Source of the DNA: Prinia subflava | Taxonomy: Eukaryota > Chordata > Aves > Passeriformes > Cisticolidae | Direction of reading: 5' to 3' | Length of the DNA stretch: 64,000 bases | Assembly (NCBI RefSeq): GCF_021018805.1 | Contig: NC_086248.1 | Span: 93,083,239 to 93,147,238 of the forward strand | Part shown: piece by piece, positions 37,201 through 50,206 of the stretch | Numbering within the stretch: the first letter of the stretch is position 1 | Layout of the letters: the number at the start of each line of letters is the position of its first letter | Translations under genes and position numbers: made by a program | Notes under the pieces: model-generated | The model's input: only the letters and a program-made list of their open reading frames with translations | Database searches by the model: none | What the model was told of the DNA's origin: nothing

Positions 37201-37464
37201 GATCTACAAAAGCAGGAATTTCTCCAGAAGTTAGCCGATAGGGTAACTATTTTTGCAGGCAGTGCAGTGCAGGTGTAAAAAAGCTGGTGAGGGTGTGACC
37301 TTGGGGAGTTCTATACTTGGTGTGCTCGGATCCAGATCATGGGTTCTTTTTGTTGAGCTTGGATAGAGTTACATGAAATATTTTTAAAGTTAGGGATATA
37401 CATAGTACAAGGTGGAAGATGCTGGTGTTATTTTAAGTCTGTTTTCATGCAGCATAGAAAGTGA

Positions 37465-37610
37465 CACAGTGTTTTGGATATTGTCCTGAGAGGAAAAGCC
37501 AAGAAATTCTGTTTTTAAATCCTGATACTGACATTTACTCAGAGCCAGAAAGAATGAGGCAGCTCCTGAGGCACAGTTACCCCACTTTTGCTAGAGGATC
37601 ACTAATTCCC
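37465..37610 (+). repeat. Probable MIR-type SINE fragment
   Basis: CTGTTTTTAAATCCTGATAC, then TGACATTTACTCAG, a CCTGAGGCACAGTTACCCCA stretch and AGAGGATCACTAATTCCC follow MIR order: TTCAAATCCCAGCTCTG, CCACTTACTAG, CTGAGCCTCAGTTTCCCCA and GGGATAATAAT. Diverged; recognised by recalled consensus only. Confidence 0.4.
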
Positions 37611-38407
37611 TTGTAGTTACTGTATTTTCAAAATGTAAAAGCAATTCTTATGTTATGAAGGTTAACCAGATCATGTATGACAAATTGCTTTGAAGACTGA
37701 GTATTGAAGAAATGATATACTTTTAAATAGGGCTCAGCATTTAATAACCAATAAGATAGCTGGCTCCTGCTCCCTCTCCCCTGAACCAGTTTTGCAATTT
37801 GTTTTGATGACAGCAGAATGACCTCCAGAGTTTCTACCATTTTCATCCACATTTTATTTGAAGACTGCAATGCCTGTTCTAAATGACTCTTTGTGTTGTC
37901 TCCAACTTCATCCCCATGTAACACTTTTAGTCCTGTGATGATTCAGGACTAAAGGCATAAGACTTAAGGCATAAGATGCTTTAGCACTTGAGATATTTTA
38001 TCATGTATCTGCATTCCAGCATCACGTCAGATGCAGATTTTCTCTACTTTCATTGCTCATTATCCAGTATTCAAAAAGAAAGCCAGTGGTTCCATCAGCT
38101 GAATACTTCAGTATATAGATGTGATCAAAGTGAAATCATGACAAATAAACAACATAAGAAAAGCATAATTGTACAGTTGCAGGCAGAAGAATCAAGTGTG
38201 TGCCCACTTACTGTATTTGGACTGGAGAGAACTATTGTTTTGTAAGAATAATTTCCCAGCTATGGGAAAATAAACTTAAAATTTCTTGCATATCTCTTAA
38301 TCTGAAAATTCAGAGGAATTTAGAGCTGCATGTGAAATTTTTGGTTAAGACCCAGCTCTCGGGAAAGTAGAAGTGTTGATGAAGTAAGGAATGGTAAAAT
38401 GATGACA

Positions 38408-38444
38408 GATAAATTTGTGAGATAAATGTGTGATAAATCTGTGA
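38408..38444. repeat. Three-copy GATAAAT(T/C)TGTGA-like repeat
   Basis: Units lie at 38408-38420, 38421-38431 and 38432-38444. Confidence 0.8.
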
Positions 38445-41400
38445 GGGTCTGCCAAGAGAGATGATTTTGTTTATGCTGTCCTAGTAATCTGTTCTGTGTA
38501 CACACTTGTGTCAGTTCTCAAGGACAGGTGCTCAGGTGCTGGGCTGACTGTTTCGTTAGTGTGGGTGGATGTGGAAGATCTTGGAAGCTGCACTAGTTCC
38601 CCTCTGCATATGGGAATAGGCGATGCTGTGTGCCACTCTTCCACATCCTTGACTGGATAGCTTCACTTCAGGAGTGGGGGACAACAGTGTTGGCCTCAGG
38701 TGCTTGTAGCCCGGTGCTGAGCCTTGTGCCATTGGCATTTTGGGTGGTTTGTAGCTCTTGCTCACTCTTGTTACTACCCAGCTCATTCCAAAGAGCACGG
38801 TTGGATTCTGGCTTTGCACTCTTGCACAAGAGCTTCTCTCACACCTCAGGTGTTGGGAGAATGAAGAGGGATCATGGTCCAGGTTTCCTAAAGTGCCAGA
38901 GCCCAACACAACAGGTAGGCAGGGCATTGTGTGACCACAGCCTTGCTGATGGACACAGGGCTATGCAGGATATACCTCCCTTCCCAATGCGGACATCCCG
39001 ATACATTTTAGTAGGAATTCCTCACCATTGCTGCAGAAACTTATAACGCTATGGTAGTACTTAAAAGTTCAGGGTTGCTCAACCTCTGGAACAGAATTTG
39101 GTCTGTACTAAGTAAATTGTATTGAATTTAGGATCTGTTGTTGACTTCCAGTTAAATCAACAGATATGAATGAGAAACAATTAAATACATTGCTTGCTAA
39201 CTGCACAGAAGATGTATGTGTTCTATTATATCTCATTCTGTTATTTTTTCCTTTGGTTAATAAATATAATAAACATGCCCGACCTAAATACATTACTGCA
39301 GGATGCTAATATACTGAGGATATTGAATATAATAGTTGTCCTGGAGAAATCATCCAACAGAACAAATAAGAAAATACAGAAATAATTTTGTATTATTTGA
39401 TGTGATTATTCTGTCTTAAATTTCTAAGGACAGCAATTATCACTCTAATTACTTTCTCAGAAGTCCTAAATAGCAAGATAGGGGAACTAAGGATAACCAC
39501 CAGAATCACAGACCAGTAACAGACATAGACTATCTAAAGTGAATTTCACCCTAGTTTATTTTAAAAAGCTGATTGTGCAGCATATGCATAACTAAAGGAG
39601 TCTTTCCTAAGAGAAGTAAAAATAATAATGAGTAACATATTTGTGCTTTATAAAGGTATATATTCATGAACATAATTTATCTGACCTTGGTCAAGCTTTA
39701 TCTGTCAGAAGACATCTTTTATGAAAAATGCATTTTTTGAGAAGTAAATTATTTCTTTCAAACCAAGCCAGCTACATTTTTCAGTAAAACAAACAAAATT
39801 CCCAAATTCAGAGCTTTCAAGCACACAAGAATGTTGAACTAATCACTCAGTATTCTTTTGTATTATTTTGTAAAAGTTTCAACACTGCAATTTAAATCAG
39901 CAGGCTACCTGTTCAACGTGATTTTCAGAGAGACTCCAGCTGAGCCCTGATCTATAAAAGTATATACTTTGAAAATGTTTTCATTTTTGTAGTGCAAGTG
40001 CTCAAGGATTTGAATGAAAGAGTGAAATCAAGGTGCATGTGAAGGCCTATTTTTAGTTTTGCATTTTCCATAGCTTGACTGGTTACAAATAGGATGTGTG
40101 AACCCTGGAGTAAGAATTGAAATGCAGACCACAACCATGTATTTCTTGAAATAGCACATGGGTAAATAGATACTGATACTTTTACTTCTGCATGAACAAC
40201 GCTCCATGGATTTCTTCAATAAGTAAAAAACCCTAGGAAATTGATGCTTTGAGCCTTCAGAGTCTTCACACATCCTTACAAGACCAGTACAAGAAATTCA
40301 CTAACTCTTTCTGTCATTTTTCTGTTATCAATCATGTAATTCATATCAAAGGAGTTGAATCAGAGGCTCTTACACATATTTATAGAACAGATAGCTCTGA
40401 AACCAGCTGTCTTGAAATACAAACTTGTTCTTTGCAGGGAAGAGCTCTGGTCTTGTCTGTGTGGAGGATATTCCCATACAAGAAGTATTTCCTGAGTTTT
40501 CCAGTGGTTTTCCTTAAACTTGACAGGGTCAGTTGGTTTTGGGATTTTAGGCTGCCATTGTGTTCCATTTCCAAAATGTGACTAAAAGAGGCCTGTGCTT
40601 TAATCTCCATGTGACTGCTGGATTTTTATGTTCCAAACACCCACCATCCCAACTGCAATATATCTAAAATGTGATCTATAGCTTCCTGCAAATTTACATA
40701 GAAGTTCACAAATATTAGTCATTTTGAGGAAAGATGCTCATTTTAATACCACAAGCATTATGTGCCAAATAACTCCGTATTTCCTTACCTGTGCACTTGT
40801 ATTGGCAAAAATTAGTTGCATCACACAGAATTGCAAAGCAGTGTAGAGGAGTTCTTGTATGGCCTCATATCACTTTAAGTTTACTGCTTGAAGGCTGTGC
40901 ATCAAAGCATTTTGTGCATCATTAGCTTGTTCCTTGCCAGATGACGTGGTACCCACACAAATATTACCATCTGGTAACTTCTGCTTAAAGCAGCTGTTGT
41001 CAGAATATTCCAGAACTTTAATCAGTCTCTAGATTTCTAAATGCCCAAGTCAAGATGCCTTAGATCTCATTGCAGACAGAAAAGCTTCTTGGATGACAGG
41101 GCTGCACTACAGTGTGCTGATCTCCTCCAGTATCCATGCAAAAAAAGGGCCACGTTCCAGATACAAGTCCTTAGATGACAATTGACTTGCTCTAGGATAA
41201 CTTCTTGTGGGAACATCTTCCAGGTCATACCAAAAGAACTAAGGAGTACAGAATGCAAGGGAACAAGAGTTGTCCACTAAATTATGATAGTCTAAAAGCT
41301 GCTTTGGCTCTTGAGTTTTAAGACAGGATGCAACAGAAAGCGTGCTGTTTATTTCGGTGTGATGCTTCTTAATGAGTGTGTGTTGATAAAAACAGCTACT

Positions 41401-42134
41401 TTTAGATTTTGGGATATTTGGGTCAGATAAAAATAAAACACTGAAACAGCCTGGGCTTAAAGGAAAGGAAACTTCTTTGCGAATAGGAAAATTGCAAAAG
41501 AACAAATATTCAATGTCGGTTTTTCCCCCAGGGATAAATCTATAATTTCAGGACACAGTAGTGGGAAGATATTGATTAAAAACTGGCAAAAATAGGTCTT
41601 GCATTGCTGACATATAAAAGTTGTGAAAACTTATCCTCCATTTCCTTGAGTCACCATAAAGTTTACATTTTAAGACACGGGAATTACTTGTAGACATTTC
41701 TGCGTAAGATAGTAGCAAGGAATAGTATTGTGATATCTACAGACACTGGATGTAATTATTTCTTTAGCAACACAAATGTGGATTTTTGTCCAGTGAATTC
41801 AGTACCTTATTTTCCAGTCAGTGGACTTTTCCCATTGATGCAGCATGTAATTAGTATGATCCATAATTGTAACTACAGAAAACAAGTATGTGTTGCTGAA
41901 AATTATGATTCCTTCTAGGAATTTTTGGAGGAGAGAAAACGGAGAGAATTGTCACTATAACAGTGAGTAAAATGTAGCCTTTTACAGAAGAATTTTGTTG
42001 TCATAGGATTTCTATGAAACAGCAGGATGTAGGTGAAGTCAGTGGGTACTTTCTTTAAAAGTTGAACACAAAAGAGTTCAAATATAAATTCTCCATCACC
42101 TGATTTTACTAGTTACAAAGACAAAAAAAACCTG

Positions 42135-42146
42135 CCCCCCCCCCCC
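42135..42146. repeat. C12 homopolymer
   Basis: An uninterrupted run of 12 C, unusual in this AT-rich context; i-motif or G-quartet potential on the two strands is possible. Confidence 0.9.
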
Positions 42147-45100
42147 AATTCTGTATTATTTTATTTCCCTGAATCTTAAAAATTTGTGCGCTGTTATTTT
42201 TGACATCCTCTTACTTTGGTCAAAATTTGTGTTCATATTTGCCATGTAGCCCTTAAAAACCACCAGCTACAAAGACTGGGCTACTCTTCTAGAAAGTGCA
42301 GATACTAATGTTGTTCCTGAGGAATGCTCTTTGGAAGTGTTTTCCAGTCTAGACTCTGGTGTATACAGATATTATAAAGATTGAGAAGTGTTTTACTGTG
42401 GTTCCTCTGTTCTGCAGATTCTCAAAGCTCTCCCTGCTGAACTATTATTAATTTTTTTCTAGGTTTATGGCAGCTGAAGTTGTGTGGGATTGGTGTCTGT
42501 CTGTCCCACAGAGTCTAGGAGAAGGTGGAGTACTTGCCTCAGCAAGGCCACAGAGTTGCAGATAGCGGTTGGTGCCTTTTGCCCTTGGCACTGTGTGTTT
42601 TCTGCTATTTGTGGTGAGCTCCCTGCTCGGTTCTGTCAGAGTGGCTGGATACCCTCTCACCTGACACTGCCACTTCTCAGGTGATTAAGGGGCTGGATCT
42701 CCTGGTTATTCACAGATATTGTCACTGGTTTGCTTCATGTCAGAACACAAGTCAAGAGTGAGCCACGTTTGTTCTGTATTAAATGGCTACACAGAAATAA
42801 CATAGGAGATTAATTTGGATGAATATGCTGAAACAGAGTAAGTGTGAGGACATATACTTTCTGCATTCCATTCACTCATATTTAATGCATATTCTTTATT
42901 TTGTATGCATATTAGTCCGGGCAAGAGAGTGGGCTTCTGCAAAGCGCTTAGTTTTTCCTTTTCTCTGGCTTCTCTGAAGGCAGAGACACGCTTGAGGCAC
43001 CCACACTCTTTTATGCATATCTACTGTTCTTCATCAATCAGAGAGCCACAGTCAGATCATCATGGCACTTTGCAACCTTTGTCATGTGTGGTTGCTGGTG
43101 TATTTTTTCCCTTTCCAGTGTATAATTGCTCAGTCTCTACTTCATCATAGATTTAATAAGGTATTTTTCTCACCCATTCAAATTCTCTAGTTAAAGTACA
43201 ATTATAGCATTTATATTAAGGAAAGTTATGAGCTGAAAAAATGTACAAAGACTTATTTCAAAATGAGGTAATATTAGCAACAAAAATGACATGAGGCTTG
43301 GAATTTGATCAAGATAGAGCAGATTAAAGAAGATTAGTTTTTGTACCATGATATTTTTTGAAAATCATAGATGTGTTGAAAGAACTGGGAGTATCACAAC
43401 AATGCTGATTTAGAAAAGACAAAGGAATTAGATTGTTTTGTTCTCACATTTGACTAGACCAAGAGTGATTCCATTCAAGCTAATATAATTCTGCCAGTTG
43501 AAAACAAAATAGGACAACTGAATTACAGAATCCTTTGAAAGCATTATGCACAAGTCAAATTTACATTTTCTAATTACTCTCTTGAAAAAAATCAAAACAA
43601 AGATGACTCCTCTTTGTTTACTTTTGTGCCCTAAACAACACAGGAAAGTGTGTGGATGACAAATGTCATTTCAGTATGAATTACATATATGCATGCACTC
43701 TACTGGTAAAGAAATCATGGCACGTTGTAGGGCATCCTCTTACTCCTCCAGTTTGACAGATTAAACTTCAGAATAAATAGTCATGGGGAAAAAGGGAGCC
43801 TGCAAAGCCATGGCATTTCATCAGTACTTGACTTTCCTTAACAAAACTCTCCATAGGCAGAGCACAAACAACAAGTTGCACCTCTTGAGAACTATCTGAT
43901 ATGATTGAATTTTTGCTTGGTACAGCAGCAGTGGTCTGCCTTGTGCATTAGGAGCAGACCATGAGAGTAGCCTGATTTTATCAAGCCTCCTTGTGCAACA
44001 CACACATTTCTATGAGTTTTAGAGGATGTAGAGACATAGGGCTTTCTGAATAATTTTAGACTATTGATGGATCAGGTCAGATATCCTATTTCCTACAATG
44101 GCCATGACCTAATACTTCACGCTTGCAAATATCGACTAGTCAGATGTTGTGAGTTTAAAGACAGAAAAAAACTTCTGTCTGCTCCTGTTGCAGCTTCAAG
44201 AATTTAAACTATTATCCATATTCTTTAATCAATATTTAACATTGTTTTAAAGCCAGCTCCTCATACTGCCTGAACTTATATACTTGTCATTACAATAAAA
44301 TAATGTTATAGAAGAATCTCTTTTTATAAAGCAGAGGCATTGTCTTTGAACTGCAAGTTAGAAAAATGTAAGTCCTCTTCTCCCCCTCTCTTATATAAGC
44401 ATGATAATAAGATCTTAACTGAGTGTATCTCAAAAATGAGAGAAGGAGAAACTGCAGCTTGCTCTGCAACACTACTGATGGAACTATTTCTGGTACTAAA
44501 TTTTATTCAGTTGTAAATCTGTGTTGGCTTGAGCCCTCAGACACCAGCTATGGATTTAATCAATGTTTGGAGCTGGATGAATAATTCAGTATGATCTATT
44601 CTCTTTCAGCTTGTGAAATCCATCTTCAGGTTTCATTTCTCTCATGTGTTTTTCCAGATACTACCTGAATCCTTTGAAAGCTGTTCTTGTCTCTGTTTAG
44701 GACAATGGTTCAAATAACATAAGCAGTCTCTCAAGTACTGCAAGGAGTTCTGCTTAAACAACAACAACTACAAAAAAATTGTGCAAGAGGAAACCTGCAA
44801 AATTCAGCCCTGATGTTTTAGTCCCTGAGTTAAACGGGTACGTAGGTGATCTTCTTACATGGGCGAAGTGAATGGCACAGTTCCCATGGACTTGTAAAAG
44901 ACACTGGTTTCAGATTAGGTCCCAGTTCCTGCATGCGAGAATGTGAAATTCAGAGTTGTGAACACACTTTTGAAATGTCTTTTCCATGTTCAGGTCTATG
45001 AAATATCTCTTGTTGGTTTAAAGGAAGAGAATACAAAGATAACTGAAATTGTTGACTTGTAAATATTTGTATGAATGCTTATTCAAATTCTTTTCTATAA

Positions 45101-48100
45101 GTTTTATGCAGAAAAATTCAGGTTGACATGATTGAAATATGACATTCTTACATTAAAGAGGTCAGATTAAGTTTTCTATTTTGAATGACTCGGTGTAAAA
45201 TAATAACAGATTATTCATTCCCCTTTCCAAATGCATGGTCTGACTTCCTTGACACAATATAAACTTGGTGGGAAATGCCAAGATTTAGGGGTGGGGATGC
45301 TCATTTGCAAGTTTAGAATGTCTTTGCTGGAGAAGATGTTCTATAGCAGTCTCATGCCTGGACTAAATGACCATCCTGCATCTGATTGTCTTTGTATTTT
45401 GGACTTAACTTCTGGTTCTGCTAGACCTCCACTGCAGCATGTGTTTGAGTTAATGTATTTCATGTCTTTCATTCCCCATTAGTAGAAGCCTAGGTGCAGT
45501 ACTCAATTCAACTCATTTCTAAGTAATGCTTCCTTCTTTTTTTTTCCTGTTTCTATGTATATTCCACCCAGAACCCACTCTTTTCAGTGAACACTTTTAG
45601 CTACTGACATCAAGAAAACAAAATTATACATTTTTAAAACAATCAAGGTGACAGTTAATGGTGTTATGTTGAAATGGGCATAATGTGGTGATATCACGGG
45701 CAGTAGATTGATGTCCTTAATTATTCATTTTCATGCTTTTAGGTGCTTGGATTTTTAATGTAATGTAATTGGTATCATTTTATCACACTGTTACATTTAG
45801 TGCCTTCAGCTGGATTTAGGGATATGTGTGATGATTTGTTTTTTTCTTCTGGTAACTGGCAAAATTCAGATGAAATGCAGAAACAACATGTAAAATGACA
45901 GGTTGGTGAGAAGAAAGGTCAGAGAGATGTAATTCCCACATCACAGGGAAGATATAGGCTAAACAAGGTTGTCAAACATTTTTTCTCTTGCTACTTGTGT
46001 TGTGACAGAGCTGCTGCAAAGATTTCCAGCAATGTGGGAAGGAAAATTTATTTCTGTTGCAAAAGTTAATGGTTGAAGCTAAGGCTGGAATTGGGTTAAC
46101 TGCTCTTTGTCATGATTATAAGTAGTGGCAAGGAGATTGAGTTTGGTTGCTTACACTGCCCCGTTGACTTATTCCTTAGCTTTCCCTGGGACTGTTGAAA
46201 CCACCTTTGCTTATAAAGGATCTGGGAGGAACAAAAGGTGTGAAAGCTTCTGCAGTTTTCCTGTCCCTGTCTTCAACTTGCTTTTACAAGTTGCTACAGT
46301 CTAAATAGAGATGGAGTCCTCTCCTGTATTCATCCTTGCCTGTATTTTTTCCTCCCATCTATTATGATGCTAGCCTCGAAATGTAAATTTATTTGTCACA
46401 AGAGTGGGAGAACACCTCTGTATCCACATATGATTTTTTCTTGACTGTGGAACTAATGGTACAGGAGGAAGTAGAAACAGGATCCATTTTTGGAATGAAT
46501 CTTCTCTCACCTGGTGAGTTGGTGAGGAGTAAATTCCCTTCCTCAAGCACACCATTAGCAGAATCTCCCTGTAGTGCTGTAGGAGGAAATGCATGCTTTC
46601 AGCTATCTACTTATAGAATGCAAATATCCATAAGTCCATGGAAGAATATTACAGTTCACAGTAATTTTGAAATCCCTTGTCCTTTGGAATAGTTTGGGTA
46701 CAGATGTAAACTGATTCACGTTTTAGCAGTGATTCTCTATACTTTGTATAGAAATGGCTGGAAATATTTCTGCTTACTCCTTTTGCCTTCTGGGCAAAAT
46801 ATTATATTATGTTTCAGATCATGACCTGAAAATATCTAATGCCCTTTGTTCTCCAGTGCAATGGAGAACATTTGAATTTTCATGGATGCTAGTTTAGCAG
46901 CTCAATTCTTATTCATCTTTCAGACCATTAAATCTGACATATGTACTCCATGGGAAATAGAAATCATTTTGTTCCTCGTGGTTATGAAATCATTAGAAAG
47001 GATGAGGTACAGCTGTAATGGATGTCCATTAATATAATTATTGTATTTAATAATAGGCAACCTGCAGGCTTGGATTTTCTTAATGCTGTTACCGAGAGAA
47101 TTACTAATACTGACCTTTCAAAGGACCATGGAGCTGTTGCCTTTCTTCAGATGAAGGCAATTGGAGAGGTTCACAGCACCCCCACCATCAGGAATACATT
47201 GCCCAGCAGCACTGAAAGAGAAATGAAGCTATTAGGCAGGTTCTTGGTTCAACCCATTTATGTGTTGATGTTTCTTGGGTAAGATTTTTCACCTCTCTAC
47301 TATAGCAATGTAGAAATGCTGAGTGGGTGGTGGGGATGTGAACAACTTAGGAAGCCAGTCTTACTCCAGAGATCCTACTTGGATGGCAGTCAGACTCATC
47401 AGAAAGTCTTGTTATGATTTCCTAGTGTCACATTGCCATCATCCACCACAACAGCTTAATTGAATGCAAACGACATGTGCAAAGTGTCTGAGTATCTGGC
47501 ATCACCTATTTTATGTATAAATATTTAAATATTATCTTATGTGGTATTGTTTTTCTAACATGCAGCTCTTTTTTCTAAGACAGAGCAGCCATCCATCTGC
47601 CTCAAGTATACAAAAGCACCCATCTTTACTATAACTGAGATGTACTCTTGTATAATTGAGACAAACTTTTAGTCAGTTTCTGAAAAGCGACAGTAAATAA
47701 CTCCATTTTCATGCTAGGGGTATGGATTTATGCTGTCTCTTTCTAGTGATACAGTCTCACAGACTTTGAATTAAACCTGGCTCCACAGATCTGTTGGGCA
47801 TAGCAAGTTACTGCAGCTCTAGCTGCAGACAGCATCCATCTGATTCTGTTCATCCAGGAGGAGCAGAATCCAGCTTTCCAAAATTCATCCTTGGCTGGGC
47901 TGAAGTTGGCAGTTTGTGAGCATGTATGAAGAGATCATCTGCTTAAGGAAAGGTGTTTCTCTCTTTGGGGGAGGATGATACAAGAAAAAATGAATGCAGT
48001 AAATAGCTGAAAGCTGTGGCAGATTAAAACAGAGCTGAATTGGATTGTTGGTTACCCAAATTTCTCCCTTTTCGTGCTCCATTCTCTCCTCCAAACTGGC

Positions 48101-48356
48101 AGCCTTTTCATGAGCAGTCATTCCTTCCCTAGCTGTTGGCTAAGGGGCCATTTCTAAGGCTGATGCAATATCATTCACAATGAGAGTGCTTTTCTTAGAA
48201 ACACAAGTTGTCATACTCCTATCCTTTCCCCGAAAAGCCAAATACATTCTCATGCCACACTCTTCTGTCTGAAATGGCCGTAGTAGTTCATTTTTCCTTC
48301 ACGGACTTTAATAGCCACAGCATAAATATTAATTTAACAGCAACCTGGTGACTTAC

Positions 48357-48419
48357 CTCAGTGTTACATAGATTTTTCCACGGAGACATGGAGTGTCTTA
48401 TTCTTGGGGGAGACTCCAT
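48357..48419 (-). other. Possible 63-bp exon, weak
   Basis: On the minus strand an acceptor-like tract (CCTACTCACCTTGTTAAG) and a near-consensus donor, GAG|GTAAGT, bound a 63-bp, phase-0 open segment beginning with an ATG codon. The peptide (starting MESPPRIRHS) was not recognised. The plus strand also has donor-like AAG|GTGAGT at 48426-48434, so splice-like words cluster here in both directions, which weakens the case. Confidence 0.13.
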
Positions 48420-49232
48420 CTTAACAAGGTGAGTAGGACGATGTTAATTGCACATTCTTCCTGATTTCACTAAGCTTCAACCTTCTGAGTCATCTGTTGT
48501 TTCCTTTTTCCCTTGTGAAGTAATGAGTCTGTACTTTCTTTTGTTTTTCACCAAATTTTGAAATATTAATTGAACCTTCTCTTGGCTGCTTTTTTTTTTT
48601 CCTATCAATCATTGCTTAAAATTCATTTTGCTGTTTAGTCTTTCTGTTATTACATTGTAATGCTATTGCCTCATATTCACTCTTGTGCTATTTTTCCATA
48701 TCCATCCTTAGTCTTGTCGCTTTCTTAAACTTTCTATATGATTTATGAAAGAAAAAGATTATTAAGAATTGATGCAAAAAATTAATTTATTTTTTACCCT
48801 TCATTACAAGTACATAATTCCAGATATTCTTCTACATAACAGTAGTCACATAAATGCTTCTACTCATATGGATCTTTTGAATTCTTTTCACATTCAGTGA
48901 AACAAGTTTTCTTTTCAGTTTTGAGTTCATCATCTTTTACTTTCACTGCAGCTTTGTTTTTATGTCAGTGGAATATGCAATATGAAAACACAAAACCATT
49001 CCTATTACTTAATAATACTTTTAGTGTCAGCAGTTGCATATAGATGTCTATGCCTTTAAAATATGATTTTGCATCTAAAATTCACAACTTGGTTCCTATG
49101 GATCTGTTTCTTATTTCTTAGACGAAAACAAAATCATCATTGCAAATACTTTAATTATGCCTGAAATCAACGGTGCTGATACTACAGTTTTACCTGTGGT
49201 GCTATTGAAGGTGCAGGGGTTCAAACACTTAC

Positions 49233-49352
49233 CCTCCAACAATATCAGTAGATCAGAATTTTGTAGGCATTGCATGGCTTTTCTGTAATTGCAGTGTAAT
49301 TGAGGGACTGAACAATTATGCAGGAGCAGTTTTACCCCTAATTCTTCCAATT
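49233..49352 (-). other. Possible 120-bp coding exon or exon remnant
   Basis: On the minus strand the segment lies between an acceptor-like CTTAACTGTGCCAG and a donor-like GGAGG|GTAAGT. One frame is open across all 39 complete codons, with the same split phase at both ends. The peptide is leucine-rich (it starts LEELGVKLLLHNC and ends NSDLLILLE) and looks more protein-like than most frames here. I do not recognise it, the acceptor is mediocre, and no partner exon was found. Confidence 0.17.
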
Positions 49353-49754
49353 CTGGCACAGTTAAGGTACCTTATTTTGACCAAAGATTTGTATTTCTAC
49401 AGTAGAATACAGTCAATATTACCTCAGTAAAATGAGATTGAATCTCTATGAAGCATTATGGAACCTGTATATAGAGGATTATTTAGGATTTGTATGTCTT
49501 TGAGAGACATACATATTTTTACTTAGAAAAATCGTTTACATTTCTAACTCTTAGGAGTTGTATGTGGGAATTTTCCAAAGTGCTCTTTGTCATTGATTTC
49601 TAAAGGGATTAAATTAATCTGATAAGATTTGATAAGAAAAATACTTGCTTTGAATGTTTTATTCATGACATAATAATGTCACTTTTTCAGTGGTGCAGTT
49701 TATTCCTCTAAATGATATATCTGATATAAATATATAAAACAATACACTTTTAGG

Positions 49755-49800
49755 AAAGCTATATCTTCACAGAGCAATATAGCTGTGAAGATACAGCTTT
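49755..49800. repeat. 18-bp-stem inverted repeat (hairpin)
   Basis: The arms at 49755-49772 and 49783-49800 are reverse complements at 17 of 18 positions around a 10-base loop. In minus-strand RNA the single mismatch becomes a G-U wobble, giving an unbroken 18-pair stem. An exact 14-bp direct duplication (ATTTAAATAAGGAA, 49801-49814 and 49815-49828) begins immediately after it. It could be a small MITE remnant, a cruciform-prone site or a structured RNA. The stem is short for a microRNA precursor. Confidence 0.85.
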
Positions 49801-49828
49801 ATTTAAATAAGGAAATTTAAATAAGGAA
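49801..49828. repeat. Exact 14-bp tandem duplication
   Basis: ATTTAAATAAGGAA occurs twice without a mismatch, directly abutting the hairpin. Confidence 0.95.
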
Positions 49829-50170
49829 AGCATTTGTCACTTTAACAAAGACAGTCACAGATTCCGTGAGAGTGCACTCTTGGTTTATTTACCCATGTTC
49901 ATTTAGGGTTTGCTTGCTGAAATGCTAAACTTGCCCATTTCAGGGGTTAGCAGGTTTACAGCCTACCTCTGGGACAATTTTCAGGCATTGTGGCTGATGT
50001 GAGAAGTAATAGCTAGAAGCTAAGAGGTAACAAACAACAGCTCACTAAAAGCAGATTCACTGTAAGGCAACCAGTCACAGAGTTTGGTTAAAATCAACAC
50101 CTGCAATTCCTGAAACTCAGCTGGTTTTGGTCAAGAGGGAAAAGACATAACTTCAGGTGCAAGACAGAGA

Positions 50171-50206
50171 GGAAGATGTTGAGGTTTAGGAAGATGTTGA
50201 GGTCTA
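50171..50206. repeat. Two-copy 18-bp tandem duplication
   Basis: GGAAGATGTTGAGGTTTA (50171-50188) is followed by the same unit with one change (50189-50206). Confidence 0.95.

Larger units (their letters stand above)
31152..37464. other. AT-rich DNA, nothing identified beyond simple repeats
   Basis: No gene was recognised. The longest frame (34681-35175, minus, 164 codons) crosses a GC-richer patch at 34.6-35.5 kb and lacks any recognisable domain. A perfect 12-bp palindrome GACACATGTGTC lies at 36595-36606. Confidence 0.45.
37611..49754. other. AT-rich DNA, no gene identified
   Basis: About 12 kb without a recognisable gene or transposon. GC-richer patches (38.5-39.0, 42.4-42.7, 47.1-47.3 kb) hold short frames without domains. 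Small repeats and two weak exon-like segments are listed separately. Confidence 0.45.

Noticed and set aside
37628..37924. 98-codon minus-strand frame that looks somewhat protein-like
   Set aside because: No known family was recognised, there are no convincing splice borders, and it overlaps no other evidence. Worth only a routine protein search.
40789..40863. 75-bp open minus-strand segment ending in a CAG|GTAAGG donor
   Set aside because: The acceptor side has no pyrimidine tract and the frame is short; chance is the simplest explanation.
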